The notes beneath the pieces were generated by a model that saw only the letters and a program-made list of their open reading frames with translations, did not search any database and was not told the origin of the DNA. DNA of 64,000 bases from Mustela lutreola (Eukaryota > Chordata > Mammalia > Carnivora > Mustelidae), in NCBI RefSeq assembly GCF_030435805.1, contig NC_081305.1, forward strand, positions 57,012,001-57,076,000. Direction: 5' to 3'. This document shows, piece by piece, positions 10,311-21,045 of the stretch (the stretch's first letter is position 1; every line of letters starts with the position of its first letter). Position numbers and translations under genes: made by a program.

Positions 10311-10665
10311 AACGGGAGAGAAATCATGAAAACTCCTTGACAAACCCCTCAGGGTGTAGGAACCCCCACTAGCCTCTTGGAAGCTGGGCCAGGACAGCGT
10401 CAGAACTCCAGTGCGTCCTAATATTGGAATTCTAGAAGACTAACATCTTAGAACTCGCTGGGGAGCATCCTGTAATTCGAGAATAGGGCCCCATCAGAAC
10501 CCAGGCAAGGTCAGAAGACTGGAATTCTAGAACACCAGAGGTTGAGGACACTAACCCATGAGCATCCTGGGATTCTAGAACATTGCAGTGCTAGAACCTG
10601 ATCATGATAAAGAAAATATTTTGGAATCCCAAAATAGTATACTATTAGAACCCCAGGCGAGGGGC

Positions 10666-10846
10666 GCCTGGGTGGTCCAGTGGGTTAAGCCTCTGCCTTC
10701 AGCTCAGGTCATGATCTCAGGATCCTGGGATCAAGCCCCACACACGTCTCTCTACTCAGCAGGGAGCCTGCTTCCTCCTCTCTCTCTGCCTGCCTCTCTG
10801 CCTACTTGTGATCTCTCTCTCTGCCAAATAAATTTAAAAAAAAGAA
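10666..10846 (+). mobile_element. CanSINE
   Basis: It has a full head, body and CAAATAAATT tail. The direct repeat 'agaaccccag' flanks it on both sides. Confidence 0.9.
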
Positions 10847-10924
10847 AAAGAACCCCAGCTGATTATTATTTGGAATTCTAGAATAGCATTGTGTGACTCA
10901 ACATTGGTGTTGATGGAATTTTTT

Positions 10925-11312
10925 TTTTTAAGATTTTATTTATTTATTGGGGCACCTGGGTGGCTCAGTGGGTTAAGCTGCTGCCTTCGGCTCAGGTCAT
11001 GATCTCAGGGTCCTGGGATCGAGCCCCGCATCGGGCTCTCTGCTCAGCAGGGAGCCTGCTTCCCTCTCTCTCTGCCTGCCTCTCCATCTACTTGTGATTT
11101 CTCTGTGTCAAATAAATAAATAAACCTTTAAAAAAAAAAACAAAAGATTTTATTTATTTATTTGAGAGAGGGAGAGAGCCCAAGCCGGGTGAGGGGCAGA
11201 GGGAGAAGCTGACTCCCCACTGAGCAGGGAGCCTGATTCGGGACTCAATCCCATGACCCTGGGATCATGACCTGAGCCGAAAGCAGTGAACTAACTAAGC
11301 ACTCAGGCACCC
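10925..11312 (-). mobile_element. CanSINE split by a younger plus-strand CanSINE
   Basis: The minus-strand copy is broken right after its 'aagattttatttatttatt' tail and resumes at about 11140 with 'aagattttatttatttattt'. The inserted copy lies between these direct repeats. Confidence 0.88.
10949..11139 (+). mobile_element. CanSINE nested in a CanSINE
   Basis: A near-consensus young copy (GGGGCACCTGGGTGGCTCAG head, CTACTTGTGATTTCTC segment). It is flanked by duplicated host SINE tail. Confidence 0.92.
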
Positions 11313-11675
11313 CTAGAATTTAAAATATTGGAATCCAAATATCCATCAAGAGGGGGAAAGGTTAATACATATTGACAACAAAAGTACTTGTCTTAATTCT
11401 TCTTCATTGGTGTTTTTGAATCTTGGTGCCATGAAAAATGTCTCTCCGGAGCAATTATGTCATTTTGTTTTTTACATAAACTCGATCATAAACCCAGACC
11501 ACGAAGTGCACACATCACGTAGCACCAGCTCTCTGGGCTTCACAACATTATCACAGCCAGGAGATGGGCACCAAGACCAAGAAACAGAACATTTCTAGAA
11601 TCCTACTACAAGCAGTTTCTGAAAATCATGATGGCGTTAGGAAAACAAGAAAAATAAAATGTTGAATTCTCTGCC

Positions 11676-12210
11676 CAGGAGATTCGTTCATTCATTCCTT
11701 CGTTCATTCCAGAAAGTTCCTGAGTACCTTCTCTCTTCCAGGACTGCTGCACACCAGGGGCCATGACAAACAAAAGAAAAAAATTCTTTTCTCTTGGAGC
11801 TGACACTCTAGCGGGAAGAGTCAGATAAGGAAGAAACAAGTCAAAAAAGGAATACATAAGCGAAATACAGTGTCTTAGAAGGTGATAAATGCTAGAGAAA
11901 AAAAAAAAAAAAACACCACAGGGGATTTTAAATGAGTGGTCAAGGAGGGGCTTTCTTGAGCAAAGCCATAAAGGAAGTGAGGGACGATCTGAGAGGAGAG
12001 AGTTCCAGGCAGAGGGAATAGCCAGTGCAAAGGCCCTGAGGTGAAAACATGATGGTCATGTTCAAGGAACAGTGAGGATGTCAGCGTGGCTGGAATGGAG
12101 TTGGTAAGGCAGAGAAGGGGAAGGCAAGAACAGAAAGATATCATGGACCATGGAAGGCGTTGTCAAGGCATTTATCTTTTATGTCCCATGAGATTGGGGC
12201 CATAGGAGGA
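11676..12210 (-). mobile_element. L2 LINE fragment
   Basis: The plus strand is the complement of L2: 'ttcattcattcc', 'ggagctgacactctagcggg', 'gggctttcttgagcaaagcc' and 'gcaaaggccctgaggtg', in order. A poly(A) run of 17 at about 11900 is probably a microsatellite within it. Confidence 0.7.
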
Positions 12211-12234
12211 TGCTAAGCAGTGAGGTGAGGTGCT

Positions 12235-12665
12235 ATTATCATAGCAATAATAATAATATAATATTGCTATTACTATGATAATAGAATATATAGTAATAGA
12301 ATACATAATAATGCTATTAGTAATATTAATATATTAATATTATATAATAGTAATATACTAATATATACTAGTATATACTAGTATTATATATCAAATATAT
12401 TAAATATTATATATTAGTATGTTATATATAAATATATGCTATGACTATATTATATAGTATATAAAAATATATACTATCTATAATATGTTATATACTTACT
12501 ATATATTATATATGACATAATATACTATATAAAATATATAATTAGTAATAGATTACTACATATCCATATAATACATATTATAAAATATTATTACTATAAT
12601 AGTAATAAAATATATAATATAATATTACTATTACTTACCATTATATTATTATTATTATTATTATT
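12235..12665. repeat. AT-rich low-complexity island (TAATA/ATATAC)
   Basis: About 430 bases are nearly pure A+T, built of TAATA, TATATAC and (ATT)n blocks. The left end has an imperfect inverted repeat (ctattatcatagcaata ... tattgctattactatgataatag). Confidence 0.8.
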
Positions 12666-12689
12666 ATTAGAAGCTGTCCTCCATTGAGT

Positions 12690-13130
12690 CCACTCTGTTA
12701 TGTGTTGAGCACTGCTCCAGGAACCTTTAAATCTTAAATCGTTTGATTCTTATAACAACCCTCTGATTCTTTATTTTTAACTATTTTTTTAAGATTTTTT
12801 CATTTATTCATTTGACAGGCAGAGATCACAAGTAGGCAGAGAGGCAAGTGGGGGGTGGTGAGAAGCAGGCTTCCTGCTGAGCAGAGAACCCCAATGTGGG
12901 GTTCAATCACAGGACCCTGAGATCATGACCTGAGCTGAAGACAGAGGCTTTAACCCACTGAGCCACCCAGGCGCCCCAACCCTCTGATTCTAATACTGTC
13001 CTTTTATGCAGGTTATTATTATACCCATTCTGCAGACAAGAAAACTGAGGCCCAGAGAAGTAACTTACCTAAGATCATTCAGGTAAGCAAGTAACAGAAT
13101 TGAGTTTTGAACCGTGTCAGCCCCACTCTG
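12690..13130 (-). mobile_element. MIR SINE split by a CanSINE
   Basis: The plus strand is the complement of MIR: 'gagcactgctccagg', then after the insertion 'cccattctgcagacaagaaa', 'actgaggcccagagaagtaa' and 'ttttgaaccgtgtc'. Confidence 0.7.
12775..12977 (-). mobile_element. CanSINE inserted in a MIR
   Basis: It is full-length, ending 'gagccacccaggcgcccc'. The host words 'aaccctctgattct' are duplicated on both sides. Confidence 0.9.
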
Positions 13131-13550
13131 GAACTCTGGGCCCCAAAACACATTCACCCAAAAACCTTAGATTCAGAAGACACAAGGTGGCACAGCTGGT
13201 GGCCCTGAGCAGACCCGGGCTCCGTAACTCGGTTTCACTTGGCTCTCTCTCTTGGTTTCCTCATCTGAGAAGTGAGTCACAGAGGTGAACCTACCTCACC
13301 AGTTTGGGGGAGGCCTCGTGGAGGTGACATGTGATAAAGCTCGTGGCACAGGGAAAGGGCTCAGGCGGATGGTGGGTCATCCCCCCTATGTCAGAATGGC
13401 CTGACCCTGAGGCTCCCTGCTGGCTCTCGTGGGTGAGCCAGCACTACCCAGGGCTCTAGGGGCATTGATGCAACAGGAAAAGCAGAGGGGAAGTGGAGCG
13501 TTGCCCTGTCCCCTCCTTCCTGCCAAGTAGTTGCCAAGAGGCCCAGCCAC
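13131..13550. other. Unique intergenic sequence, nothing identified
   Basis: It has mixed composition and no recognisable gene or repeat. It lies in the C5AR2 5' region (minus strand). Confidence 0.4.

Positions 13551-13552
<2 letters not shown>

Positions 13553-13590
<38 letters not shown>
13553..13590 (+). repeat. (TG)n microsatellite
   Basis: About 19 uninterrupted TG units are followed by an imperfect 'tacatgcgtgtgtgt' extension. Short overlapping frames reading HTHTHT come from this repeat. Confidence 0.95.
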
Positions 13591-13593
<3 letters not shown>

Positions 13594-13669
13594 ATGCGTG
13601 TGTGTTTGGAGTTTCGCATGATGCATTCGTAGTATTTTTATCACTAGAGTAAAAGGTGTGCAGCCTTTA

Positions 13670-13860
13670 AAAATTCAGACCCTCACCAGCTATGTGATCT
13701 TGGGCAAGTCACTTAACCTCTCTGTTCTTCAGCATCCTCTTCTGTAAAAAGAGAATATTACTATTCCTACCTTAGAGGTAATTGAGCAGGTGAATCGGAG
13801 TGGAGAGCTGGCTGGACCCAGAGAGCATTAGTCATGTGGAAGTTGCTGGTACCTACTGGT
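13670..13860 (+). mobile_element. MIR SINE
   Basis: It contains 'agctatgtgatcttgggcaa', 'gtcacttaacctctctg' and 'gtaaaaagagaatattac', the MIR order. Confidence 0.78.
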
Positions 13861-14810
13861 ACACAGACACACCCTCTCTCCCAACCCTCAGACCCTGCCC
13901 TGCCCAGCTTTTATACTGGTCAAAATCCGGGAACCCTAATGTTGGCAGCTCAACCAACTGTGGTATTTCCCTTTGAATATCTCTGACAGAAATGCAACAT
14001 CCAACAGCTACTGTGTTATCTCCTTATCTTTTCCACATAACAAGTGTGTTTTCCATCCACTGCCCTATCTGCACACACGTCAGCCCTTTCCTGCAGCCGT
14101 TGGAGGGTCAACCCACACGCTGGATGGACCAGGCTCATGAACCAGCGTCAGACTGTAAATAAAGGACGTTTAATGATAATCACGAAGAGCCTTGTTATTT
14201 TATCATCATTTTGTACAGTAAATTAGATTCATGTCTACATAGAAAACACAATTACCATTATTATAATAATTATCATTTTATAATGTTTACGATAGCCGAT
14301 GACATTTACCAAGTACCTATCATGGATCAGGCGGAGCCCTTATGACAAGCGCCCGAAGTTCGTATTCTTGTGATGCTCCATTTCCCAAACCGGCCGCGGC
14401 TTTGGGCTCTGCCATGTCCCTGGCATCTAGAAAACCACGCGGCATCCAGCAAGTGCTTTGTTGCTATTTAGCGAGTGAAAGAATAAAGAGGGAAACTGAG
14501 GCACAGAGCGGCAAAGGGGTCACTTCGGTTTCTCTCTCGGTTCCTTGAGCCCACAGGCACCCGTGTGCGTGCGCTTTGCATGGGTGTGTTTGTAAGTCAC
14601 CCATTCTTGTTGGAACTTCTGTCTAGGGAACCGCGGGGCCAAATCCGCGGACACGTCGCCCCTCCCCCCAGAGAAGCACACACATGCTCCCCCCCACCCC
14701 AGAGAAGCACACACATGCTCATCAAAAGACCCGTGCCAGGAAAGACTTTCCTATGGGAAGTCACCCAGTTGTCACCCCCAGGGGAATGCATAAACGTACC
14801 CTGGTATGGT
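13861..14810. other. Intergenic sequence, no gene seen
   Basis: About 14210-14300 is AT-rich. At 14660-14720 the words 'cagagaagcacacacatgct' occur twice, 42 bases apart, making a short tandem duplication. Nothing else stands out. Confidence 0.45.
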
Positions 14811-14812
14811 GG

Positions 14813-15020
14813 TGCCTGGGGGGCTCAGTCGGTTAAGTGTCTGCCTTTGGCTCAGGTCCTGGGATCGAGTCCCGCATCCGGCTCCCTGCTCATCAGGAAT
14901 CTGCTTCTCCCTCTCCCTCTGCCCTCTGCTGCTCCCCCTGCTTGTGCTCTCTCCTCTCTCTCTTGCTCTCAAATAAATAAATAAAATCTTAAAAAAAAAA
15001 AAAAAGAAGAAGAAGAAGAA
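14813..15020 (+). mobile_element. CanSINE
   Basis: The GGTGCCTGGGGGGCTCAG head is present, but the 'catgatctcaggg' part of the body is missing. The tail grades into (AAG)n. Confidence 0.85.
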
Positions 15021-15660
15021 GAAACCATAGCGTGGTGTACTCCAGCCGTGGAATATTCTATAGCAGAACAAAGCGCACAGGCGAATGTGGATGGATTTCA
15101 CACAGACGCTGCTAAGGGAAGGAGGCAGACAGACGCGCAGGGGAGGTGGCTGAGGGATACCATTCACGTCAAGTTCAAAAACAAGCAGGAGAGGTCTGTG
15201 GGGGTGGGTAGCAGCAGGTTGGGGGAACAGGGGGCACATCGACACTAGGTCTGTGCTCTTCCTTGAGCCAGGAGCCTATTCCCTGTGCACACCCAGCTTG
15301 TGGAGACACACAGAGCTTCCCAGCTCTGACGTGTGTGTGTCTGTTATCCATGGAACTAAAATTAAATCTTCCTTCTTAGGAAGCAGAACTGGTGAGTCAA
15401 AAGGCTAGTTCACTGGACAAGTGGCCGTTGGATGGATTTTCCAGAAAATGCAAGGGCTCCTGGAGTTTGGAGACTGGCCCTTTGCCCTACACCTGAGTGT
15501 GCCAGATGTGTGGACAGTTTGACCAGAAGCTTTTCTATTGGGCCGCCCACGAGAATTCCAAGAGCCTGGAATTCCAGTGTGGTGGTCATAAAATCCCACC
15601 TCTCCAATTCTCCATCTGATTCCAAATTCTGAAAAGTATTTGCCTTCAAAGCTGAGATGA
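15021..15660. other. Intergenic sequence, no gene seen
   Basis: Words such as 'gaatattctatagcag' and 'ggatggatttcacacag' near 15050 suggest a short L1 3' fragment. The remainder is unassigned. Confidence 0.4.
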
Positions 15661-15663
15661 CAG

Positions 15664-15862
15664 GGCGCCTGGGTGGCTCAGTGGGTGAAGCCTCTGCCTT
15701 CGGCGCAGGTCATGATCTCAGGGTCCTGGGATCGAGCCCCATGTCGGGCTCTGCTGGGGGAGGGAGGGAGCCTGCTTCCCCCACCCCCCTGCCTCTCCGC
15801 CTATGTGTGATCTCTCTCTCTGTCAAATAAATAAATAAAAACTTAAAAAATAAAAAAAAAAG
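15664..15862 (+). mobile_element. CanSINE
   Basis: It is full-length with a GC-rich middle. The direct repeat 'aagctgagatg' flanks it. Confidence 0.9.
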
Positions 15863-17340
15863 CTGAGATGGCCCGATGCCATCCTCTCTCCCTCCGCCCC
15901 TCCCTCCGCCCTCCTTCCCTCCATCCTCACCTTGACCAGATGCCACTTGGAAACCCTATCCGGACTCACAGCCAAGACCCAGGAGGGCTGGGGTCGCTCC
16001 CAGCGTCCGGCAGCTGGTGAATTCCTGGAAGTCCGTCCCCCTTGCCAGAGCTCCTACGGGACACTGAGCACTGCCACTTCCCGGGCCCCAGCAAATCTTC
16101 ATAAGCAGGGGGAAAATGGGAATGGCCTTTTCCTACTCCAAGGGTGTGTTTGTCCTGTATTCTTCCCATGACTCACACATCCCAAAATTACTGGGCAGCA
16201 AATGAAACTGGAGAGAACTCAGGTGGGTGGAGAGTTGACCCAGGGTCACCAACCCCAGCAGCAATGCCACCAGTTCCTGGAAGCTGGACCTGCATGCGGT
16301 CTGACCTCAAAGGCCTGGGGGTCTTGGCTGGAACTCACTCCTCCAGGGGGCCCTCTGACGTCACCCTCAGAGAGCACCCCCACACAGCTCGCTACCCTCC
16401 TCCCAGCCTCCAGCTGTGTACCAGCCCCCCCTCTCTGCCCTCTGCAGAGCCTTGAAGACAGATAAATATTCCTCCCGCCTTCTGTGGACTGAGGGAGACA
16501 GCTCAGGGTCACATTCCCGACAAAAAGGCCAAGGCCACCAACCACAGGGCAGACAGAACCATCCCCTCCATCCTGTTCCCCGCAGCTTCCCGTCTCTGAA
16601 ATGGGAACATGTTGACCATCGTGGTCCCTAACCTCCCTCCCAGCCCAGGTGTGGGGCTGAGAACGTGAACTTGAGGGCCAGAATGATGAGATTCATAGCC
16701 CAGGTCCACCGTGGGTGAGACCGGGGGCCTCGACTCCCTCCTCTGTGCAATGGCCGTTCTGCCACCAGCAGCAAATGCGTAAAGAGATTTCAAGCGCTTC
16801 GGTGGGTTCCGGGCACATGGGCACATCAGCTATGCCTACTGACATTACTGATGTGTTGAATTAACAAGGATGAAAAGAATACAATGGAACTTAAAATTTC
16901 CATTTCAAGAAGGCTTAGCAAGAGGAAGTTGTTCTCCAGTTTCAGAACGCTTAGTCCGTGGTTCTTCTGTGTGTGTGGGTGTACCGTCACTCTGTGCGTG
17001 CCTTGGGGTCGAGGGGATAGATTTACACATTTCCTTTGATGTTGTTTAAGGAATAAAATTGTGTTGTTAGAGGAAGTTATTTTGAGTCAACAAACAAGCT
17101 CACTATGTGACCTGTGACATGTCCCATCCTCTCCCATGGTGACAGCGTCTTGGCGGAGCCTTGTCCTGGCCCCAGACCCTCCCGATGAGATGACGACAGC
17201 AGAAGTGCAGGGTGGGGACTGTCCTTCATCAGCCCAAACTTCCCCTGATCTCAAGTTCTCAGGGGGGTGTCTCTCAGATCAGTAGGGTTTCATAAACACC
17301 GCGGCCCCTGAGCCTTGGGGCGCACGTTTCTCACGTTTCT
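15863..17340. other. Mostly unique sequence upstream of C5AR2, no gene seen
   Basis: It is GC-moderate with no recognisable coding exon. A weak MIR-like stretch lies near 16650-16850. The longer frames (up to about 105 codons) overlap one another on both strands and show no domain. This is a possible place for an unrecognised C5AR2 5' exon, but I cannot point to one. Confidence 0.4.
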
Positions 17341-17344
17341 CAGA

Positions 17345-17485
17345 TTTGGGGGTGGGGGGTGAGGCTTTCTGCCTGAGCAGAAAGTCAGATGCAAAGTCTC
17401 ATGTGGGGCCCAATCCCAGGACCCTGAGATCATGACCTGACCCCAAGGCAGAGGCTTAACCCACTGAGCCATCCAGGCGCACCCC
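17345..17485 (-). mobile_element. CanSINE, partial
   Basis: Only the tRNA-derived part is clear, ending 'gagccatccaggcgcacc'. Confidence 0.75.
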
Positions 17486-17658
17486 GGGGACACAGCTTTA
17501 ATAGTAAAGGAGGGTCTGCTCTAGGGGTGGGATTTCTTTTTATAGCCACTCCAAAAGATCCAAGTACCAGCCCCTCATCATGGGGGTAGCTAGAAGAAGG
17601 AGATCTGAGACAGTGACGTTGACATGGAAAATTGCCATGTTGTGGGTCAAAACGGTTG

Positions 17659-18055
17659 TGGAGCGCCTGGGTGGCTCAGTCCCTTAAGCCTCTGCCTCTG
17701 GCTCAGGTCATGATCCCAGGGTCCTGGGATTTAGTCCCACATCGGGCTCCCTGCTCTGTAGGGAGCCTGCTTCTCCCTCTCCCTCTGCTGCTCCCCCAGC
17801 TTGTGCTCTCACTCTCTCTCACACACACACACAACTAAAGAAATAAAATCTTTTATTTATTTATTTATTTGACAGAGAGATCACAAGTAGGCAGAGAGGC
17901 GGGGGGTGGGGGGGAGCAGGCCCCCTGCTGAGCAGAGAGCATGATGCGGAGCTCGATCCCAGGACCCTGGGGTCATGACCTGAGTCAAAGGCAGAGGCGT
18001 AACCCACTAAGCCACCCAGGCGCCCCAAGAAATAAAATCTTTAAAAAAAAATGGG
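17659..18055 (+). mobile_element. CanSINE interrupted in its tail
   Basis: The plus-strand copy is split after 'aagaaataaaatctttt' by a minus-strand copy. 'aagaaataaaatcttt' is repeated after it. Confidence 0.9.
17853..18026 (-). mobile_element. CanSINE nested in a CanSINE tail
   Basis: It ends 'gccacccaggcgcccc' directly before the duplicated tail. Tail-to-tail inverted pair. Confidence 0.9.
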
Positions 18056-18245
18056 TTGCATTCCAGCAAATCTGTAATGAGAAAACAGTTTAGCGGTTGC
18101 CAGGGGCTGGGGGGTGGATGGGGTTTTTTGGGGTGATGCAAATGTTTCAGAATGAGAGAATGGTGACAGTTGCACCCACTGGCAATGTACTAAATGCCAT
18201 GGATGGTGAATTTTATGTGACTTGTATTTTACAATTTTTAAAGTA
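18055..18245 (+). mobile_element. L1 3' end fragment
   Basis: 'agcggttgccaggggctggg' and 'ggtgaattttatgtgacttg' are standard words near the 3' end of mammalian L1. Confidence 0.55.
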
Positions 18246-18324
18246 ATAAATAATAAGTCATTACACCCCTTCACCCCAAAAATGGGATGAAGTTTGGCAG
18301 TTTCTTAGAGTTCAACCTAACCTA

Positions 18325-18520
18325 ATTTTTAAAAATTTTATTTATTTATTTATTTGAGAGAGAATGAGTGAGAGAGAGCGTGGGAGAGGAGAAGATCAGA
18401 GGGAGAAGCCAACTCCCCAAGGAGCTGGGAGCCCAAGGCGGGAACTTGATCCTGGAAGTCTGGGATCATGACCTGAGCCGAAGGCAGTCGCTCAACCAAC
18501 TGAGCCACCCAGGCACCCAA
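18325..18520 (-). mobile_element. CanSINE
   Basis: First of three minus-strand SINEs in a row, each separated by 'aacctaa'-type words. Those words are probably repeated target duplications. Confidence 0.85.
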
Positions 18521-18529
18521 CCTAACCTA

Positions 18530-18731
18530 ATTTTTTTTTTTTTTAAGATTTCATTTGCTTATTTGAAAGACAGAGATCACAAGTAGGCAGAGAGGCAGGC
18601 AGAGAGAGAAAGAGAGAGAGGAGGAAGCAGGCTCCCCGCCAAGCAGAGAGCCTGATATGGGGCTCGACCCTAGGATCATGACCCAAGCTGAAAGCAGAGG
18701 CTTTAAACCACTGAGCCACCCAGGTGCCCCC
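18530..18731 (-). mobile_element. CanSINE
   Basis: Full-length, ending 'gagccacccaggtgcccc'. Confidence 0.88.
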
Positions 18732-18754
18732 CAACCTAATTTTTAAATTAATTT

Positions 18755-18872
18755 ATTTTTTTTTAGAAATTTTCTTTTTAAGTAATCACTACCCATAAGG
18801 TGGGGTTCGAACCTACGACCCCAAGATCAAGAGTCACAAACTCCACCAACTGAGCTGGCCAGGTGTCCCCGA
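18755..18872 (-). mobile_element. Short tRNA-only CanSINE
   Basis: 'taagtaatcactacccataa', 'ggtggggttcgaacc' and 'gagctggccaggtgtcccc'. Confidence 0.8.
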
Positions 18873-19077
18873 CCTGACACAATTATAGAAATCTGGAAGG
18901 ATAAATGAATGCCTAATATGGGGAAACAAGTCCCTTTTGAACAATGTATATTATTACGTGATATTTGATGCACAGAAAAGAGCGTAGGTAACATCGTGTG
19001 AGCTGTCAAGATCAACCGTCAAACGAGCAATCGTAAAAACCACCATCAGTCTTCGAGTCTTTGAATCTCAACATCAA

Positions 19078-19300
19078 GGCTCAGTAAACTTTTTCAGTAA
19101 AATAACAAGGAGTAAATATTTGGGGTTTTGCTGGCCAAGAGGTCCCTTGTGGTCCCTGCCACAGCGACTCAATCTGCCGTGGTGGCATGAAAGTGGCCAT
19201 AGACTGAATGGCCATAGCTGTGTTTCAATAAAACTTTATTTACAAAAACAAGCAGTGGGCCACATTTGGCCCCGAGGCTGGAGTTTGCTGATTCCTGATC
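19078..19300 (+). mobile_element. hAT-type non-autonomous DNA transposon
   Basis: 'aaactttttcagtaaa', 'gtaaatatttggggttttgc', 'aataaaactttatttacaaa' and 'gtttgctgattcctg' match a common mammalian hAT element whose ends read CAGGGGTCGGCAAAC. The exact subfamily name is uncertain. Confidence 0.6.
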
Positions 19301-19329
19301 TAGGTCAAAGACTCTGAAGTCTTGAAATT

Positions 19330-19440
19330 ACAGACTCGTAGAACATTGGAATCCTAGGCTATTGGTTCCAAGGGATCCAACAGTGTGAGTTGAATCATGG
19401 GATTCTAGAACGTCATATTAGAGCTTGGGAGTGTTAGACA
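19330..19440. repeat. Second patch of TAGAACATTGGAAT/GGATTCTAGAAC words
   Basis: These are the same word types as at 10420-11350, at about 19336 and 19400. Confidence 0.45.
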
Positions 19441-19499
19441 GATAGGGCTCCAGCTACTGGGTGTTAGAGTTTCGTAGATGGTTTGGACATTAGTGAAGG

Positions 19500-20045
19500 C
19501 GTTCTCTCAAGCCCTCTGCTGTCCAGTATGGTAGCCACTGGCCCCAGGAGGCTCCCAGGCATTTGGAATGTGAAGGCATCTGAGATGATGTGAGTGGAAA
19601 ATACACCCCAGACTTCAAAGATGGGTAAGAAGAACTAATGTGAGGGGCACCTGGGTGACTCAATGGGTTAAGTCACTGCCTTTGGCTCAGGTCATGATCT
19701 CAAGGTCTTGGGATCTCTGCTCACCAGGGATCCTGCTTCCCCCTCTCTCTGCCTGCCTCTGTGCCTACTTGTGATCTCTCTCTGTCAAATAAATAAATAA
19801 AATATTTTAAAAAAGCAATGTGAGATCTCTTGATAACCTTTTCTATTGATCACCTATTAAAATGATAATACTTTAAATATATTTGGCTTAATAAAATATA
19901 TCACCCAAAAAATAAAAAAAAATAAAATATATCACCCAAATGCATGTTATCTGATTCTTTTGTTTGCTCTTTGCTTATCTCTCTTTGCTTAGCTGCTGGA
20001 AAAACGCAAGCTGCCTTTTGTGGCTCACATCATGTTCCTATCAGC
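19500..20045 (+). mobile_element. Old hAT-like DNA transposon with a CanSINE inside
   Basis: It begins 'ctgtccagtatggtagccac' and ends 'gtggctcacatcatgttcct'. These are the two ends of an element usually reading 'ctgtccaatacggtagccac ... gtggctcgcatcatatttct'. Near 19890-19945 the word 'aataaaatatatcacccaaa' is tandemly duplicated. Confidence 0.6.
19648..19818 (+). mobile_element. CanSINE
   Basis: The 'cgagccccgcatcgggct' portion is deleted. 'aatgtgag' is duplicated on both sides. Confidence 0.88.
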
Positions 20046-20640
20046 TTGAAACCTGGAGTGACCTGATCCTGGAGGTCAGAGGTGTGGGGCCCAGGGAAGG
20101 TCACATGACACAGACGCAGGGGAGGAGGCTCTGATCCAGGTCCTGGAGAGCCTGGTCCAAGGCATAGGTGGGTGGGTGGGTGACAGGGGACTTGGTGGTG
20201 GGGTGGGGGTGTGGCCAGGGACGGACACAGATAACTCAGCCAAACCCAATTATCCACTTCCTTTCCCACCACTTCCTCTTCGGGACTTGTTGATGCAGCA
20301 GATCCCCCAAGCCCCAGATGTGGCAACGGCCTGGCCCTTCGGCCTACTTCCCTCCCCGGCAGGGCTGATCAACACCTCAGAGAAGCCACCTGGATCCACA
20401 CTGGCTGGCCTCCAAGTGTTTCTAGAAGACCACTGTGGGGTCTGGCACTAGGAACAGCATCTCCTTCCCAGATCAGAGTGAGGAAAAGACCTCACTGCCT
20501 ACAATGCCCCCTCCAGGAAATCTAACGTCTGGCCAGGAACAGAGATGGAGAGAGGGCGTGGGGGTAATGGGGGGTAGAGGAGGAAGTCAAGAAGGACTTC
20601 CTGGAGGAGGCTTCATCCTGACAGAAGGTAGAATAGGGAC
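20046..20640. promoter_or_regulatory. Unique block with two PU.1-type sites; candidate C5AR2 promoter or enhancer
   Basis: On the minus strand AAGAGGAAGTGG (20280-20269) and AAAGGAAGTGG (20264-20254) are two close PU.1/ETS matches about one and a half helical turns apart. The block lacks recognised repeats. It lies about 10 kb upstream of the C5AR2 coding exon, a plausible place for its non-coding exon 1. No confident 5' splice site was found. Confidence 0.4.
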
Positions 20641-20641
20641 A

Positions 20642-21045
20642 GTGCCTGGGTGGCTCAGTGGCTTAAGCGTCTGCCTTTGGCTCAGGTTATGATCCCATGG
20701 TCCTGGGAGTGAGCTCCGCATCGGAGATTTATCCCTGATAAATGGGGAGCCTCCTTCTCCCTTTCCCTCTGCCTGCTGCTCCCCCTGCTTGCTTGTGTTC
20801 TGTCAAATAAATAAAATCTTTTTTTTTAAGATTTTATTTATTTATTTGGCAGACAGAGATCACAAGTAGGCAGAGAGGCAGGCAGAGAGAGGGGGCAAGC
20901 AGGCTCCCTGCAGAGCAGAGTGCCCAATGCAGAGCTCAATCCCAGAACCCTGGGATCACAACCTGCAAAGGCGGAGGCTTAACCCACTGAGCCACCCAGG
21001 CACCCCAAATAAATAAAATCTTAAAAAAAAAAAAAAAAAGAGTAG
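20642..21045 (+). mobile_element. CanSINE interrupted in its tail
   Basis: The tail 'aaataaataaaatctt' occurs before and after the inserted minus-strand copy. The body of this copy has a small 'gagatttatccctgataaat' rearrangement. Confidence 0.88.
20822..21006 (-). mobile_element. CanSINE nested in a CanSINE tail
   Basis: Full-length, with a target duplication of 16 bases taken from the host tail. Confidence 0.9.

Larger units (their letters stand above)
10420..11350. repeat. Dispersed degenerate GGAATTCTAGAA repeats
   Basis: Words close to GGAATTCTAGAAC or TAGAACATTGGAAT recur at about 10425, 10512, 10570, 10590, 10650, 10870 and 11315, with CanSINE insertions between them. A second patch is at 19330-19440. 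I cannot match it to a named repeat family. Confidence 0.5.

Noticed and set aside
10293-10343. 17-codon N-terminal extension of C5AR2
   Set aside because: It crosses the splice acceptor at 10307; the standard 337-residue start fits the family.
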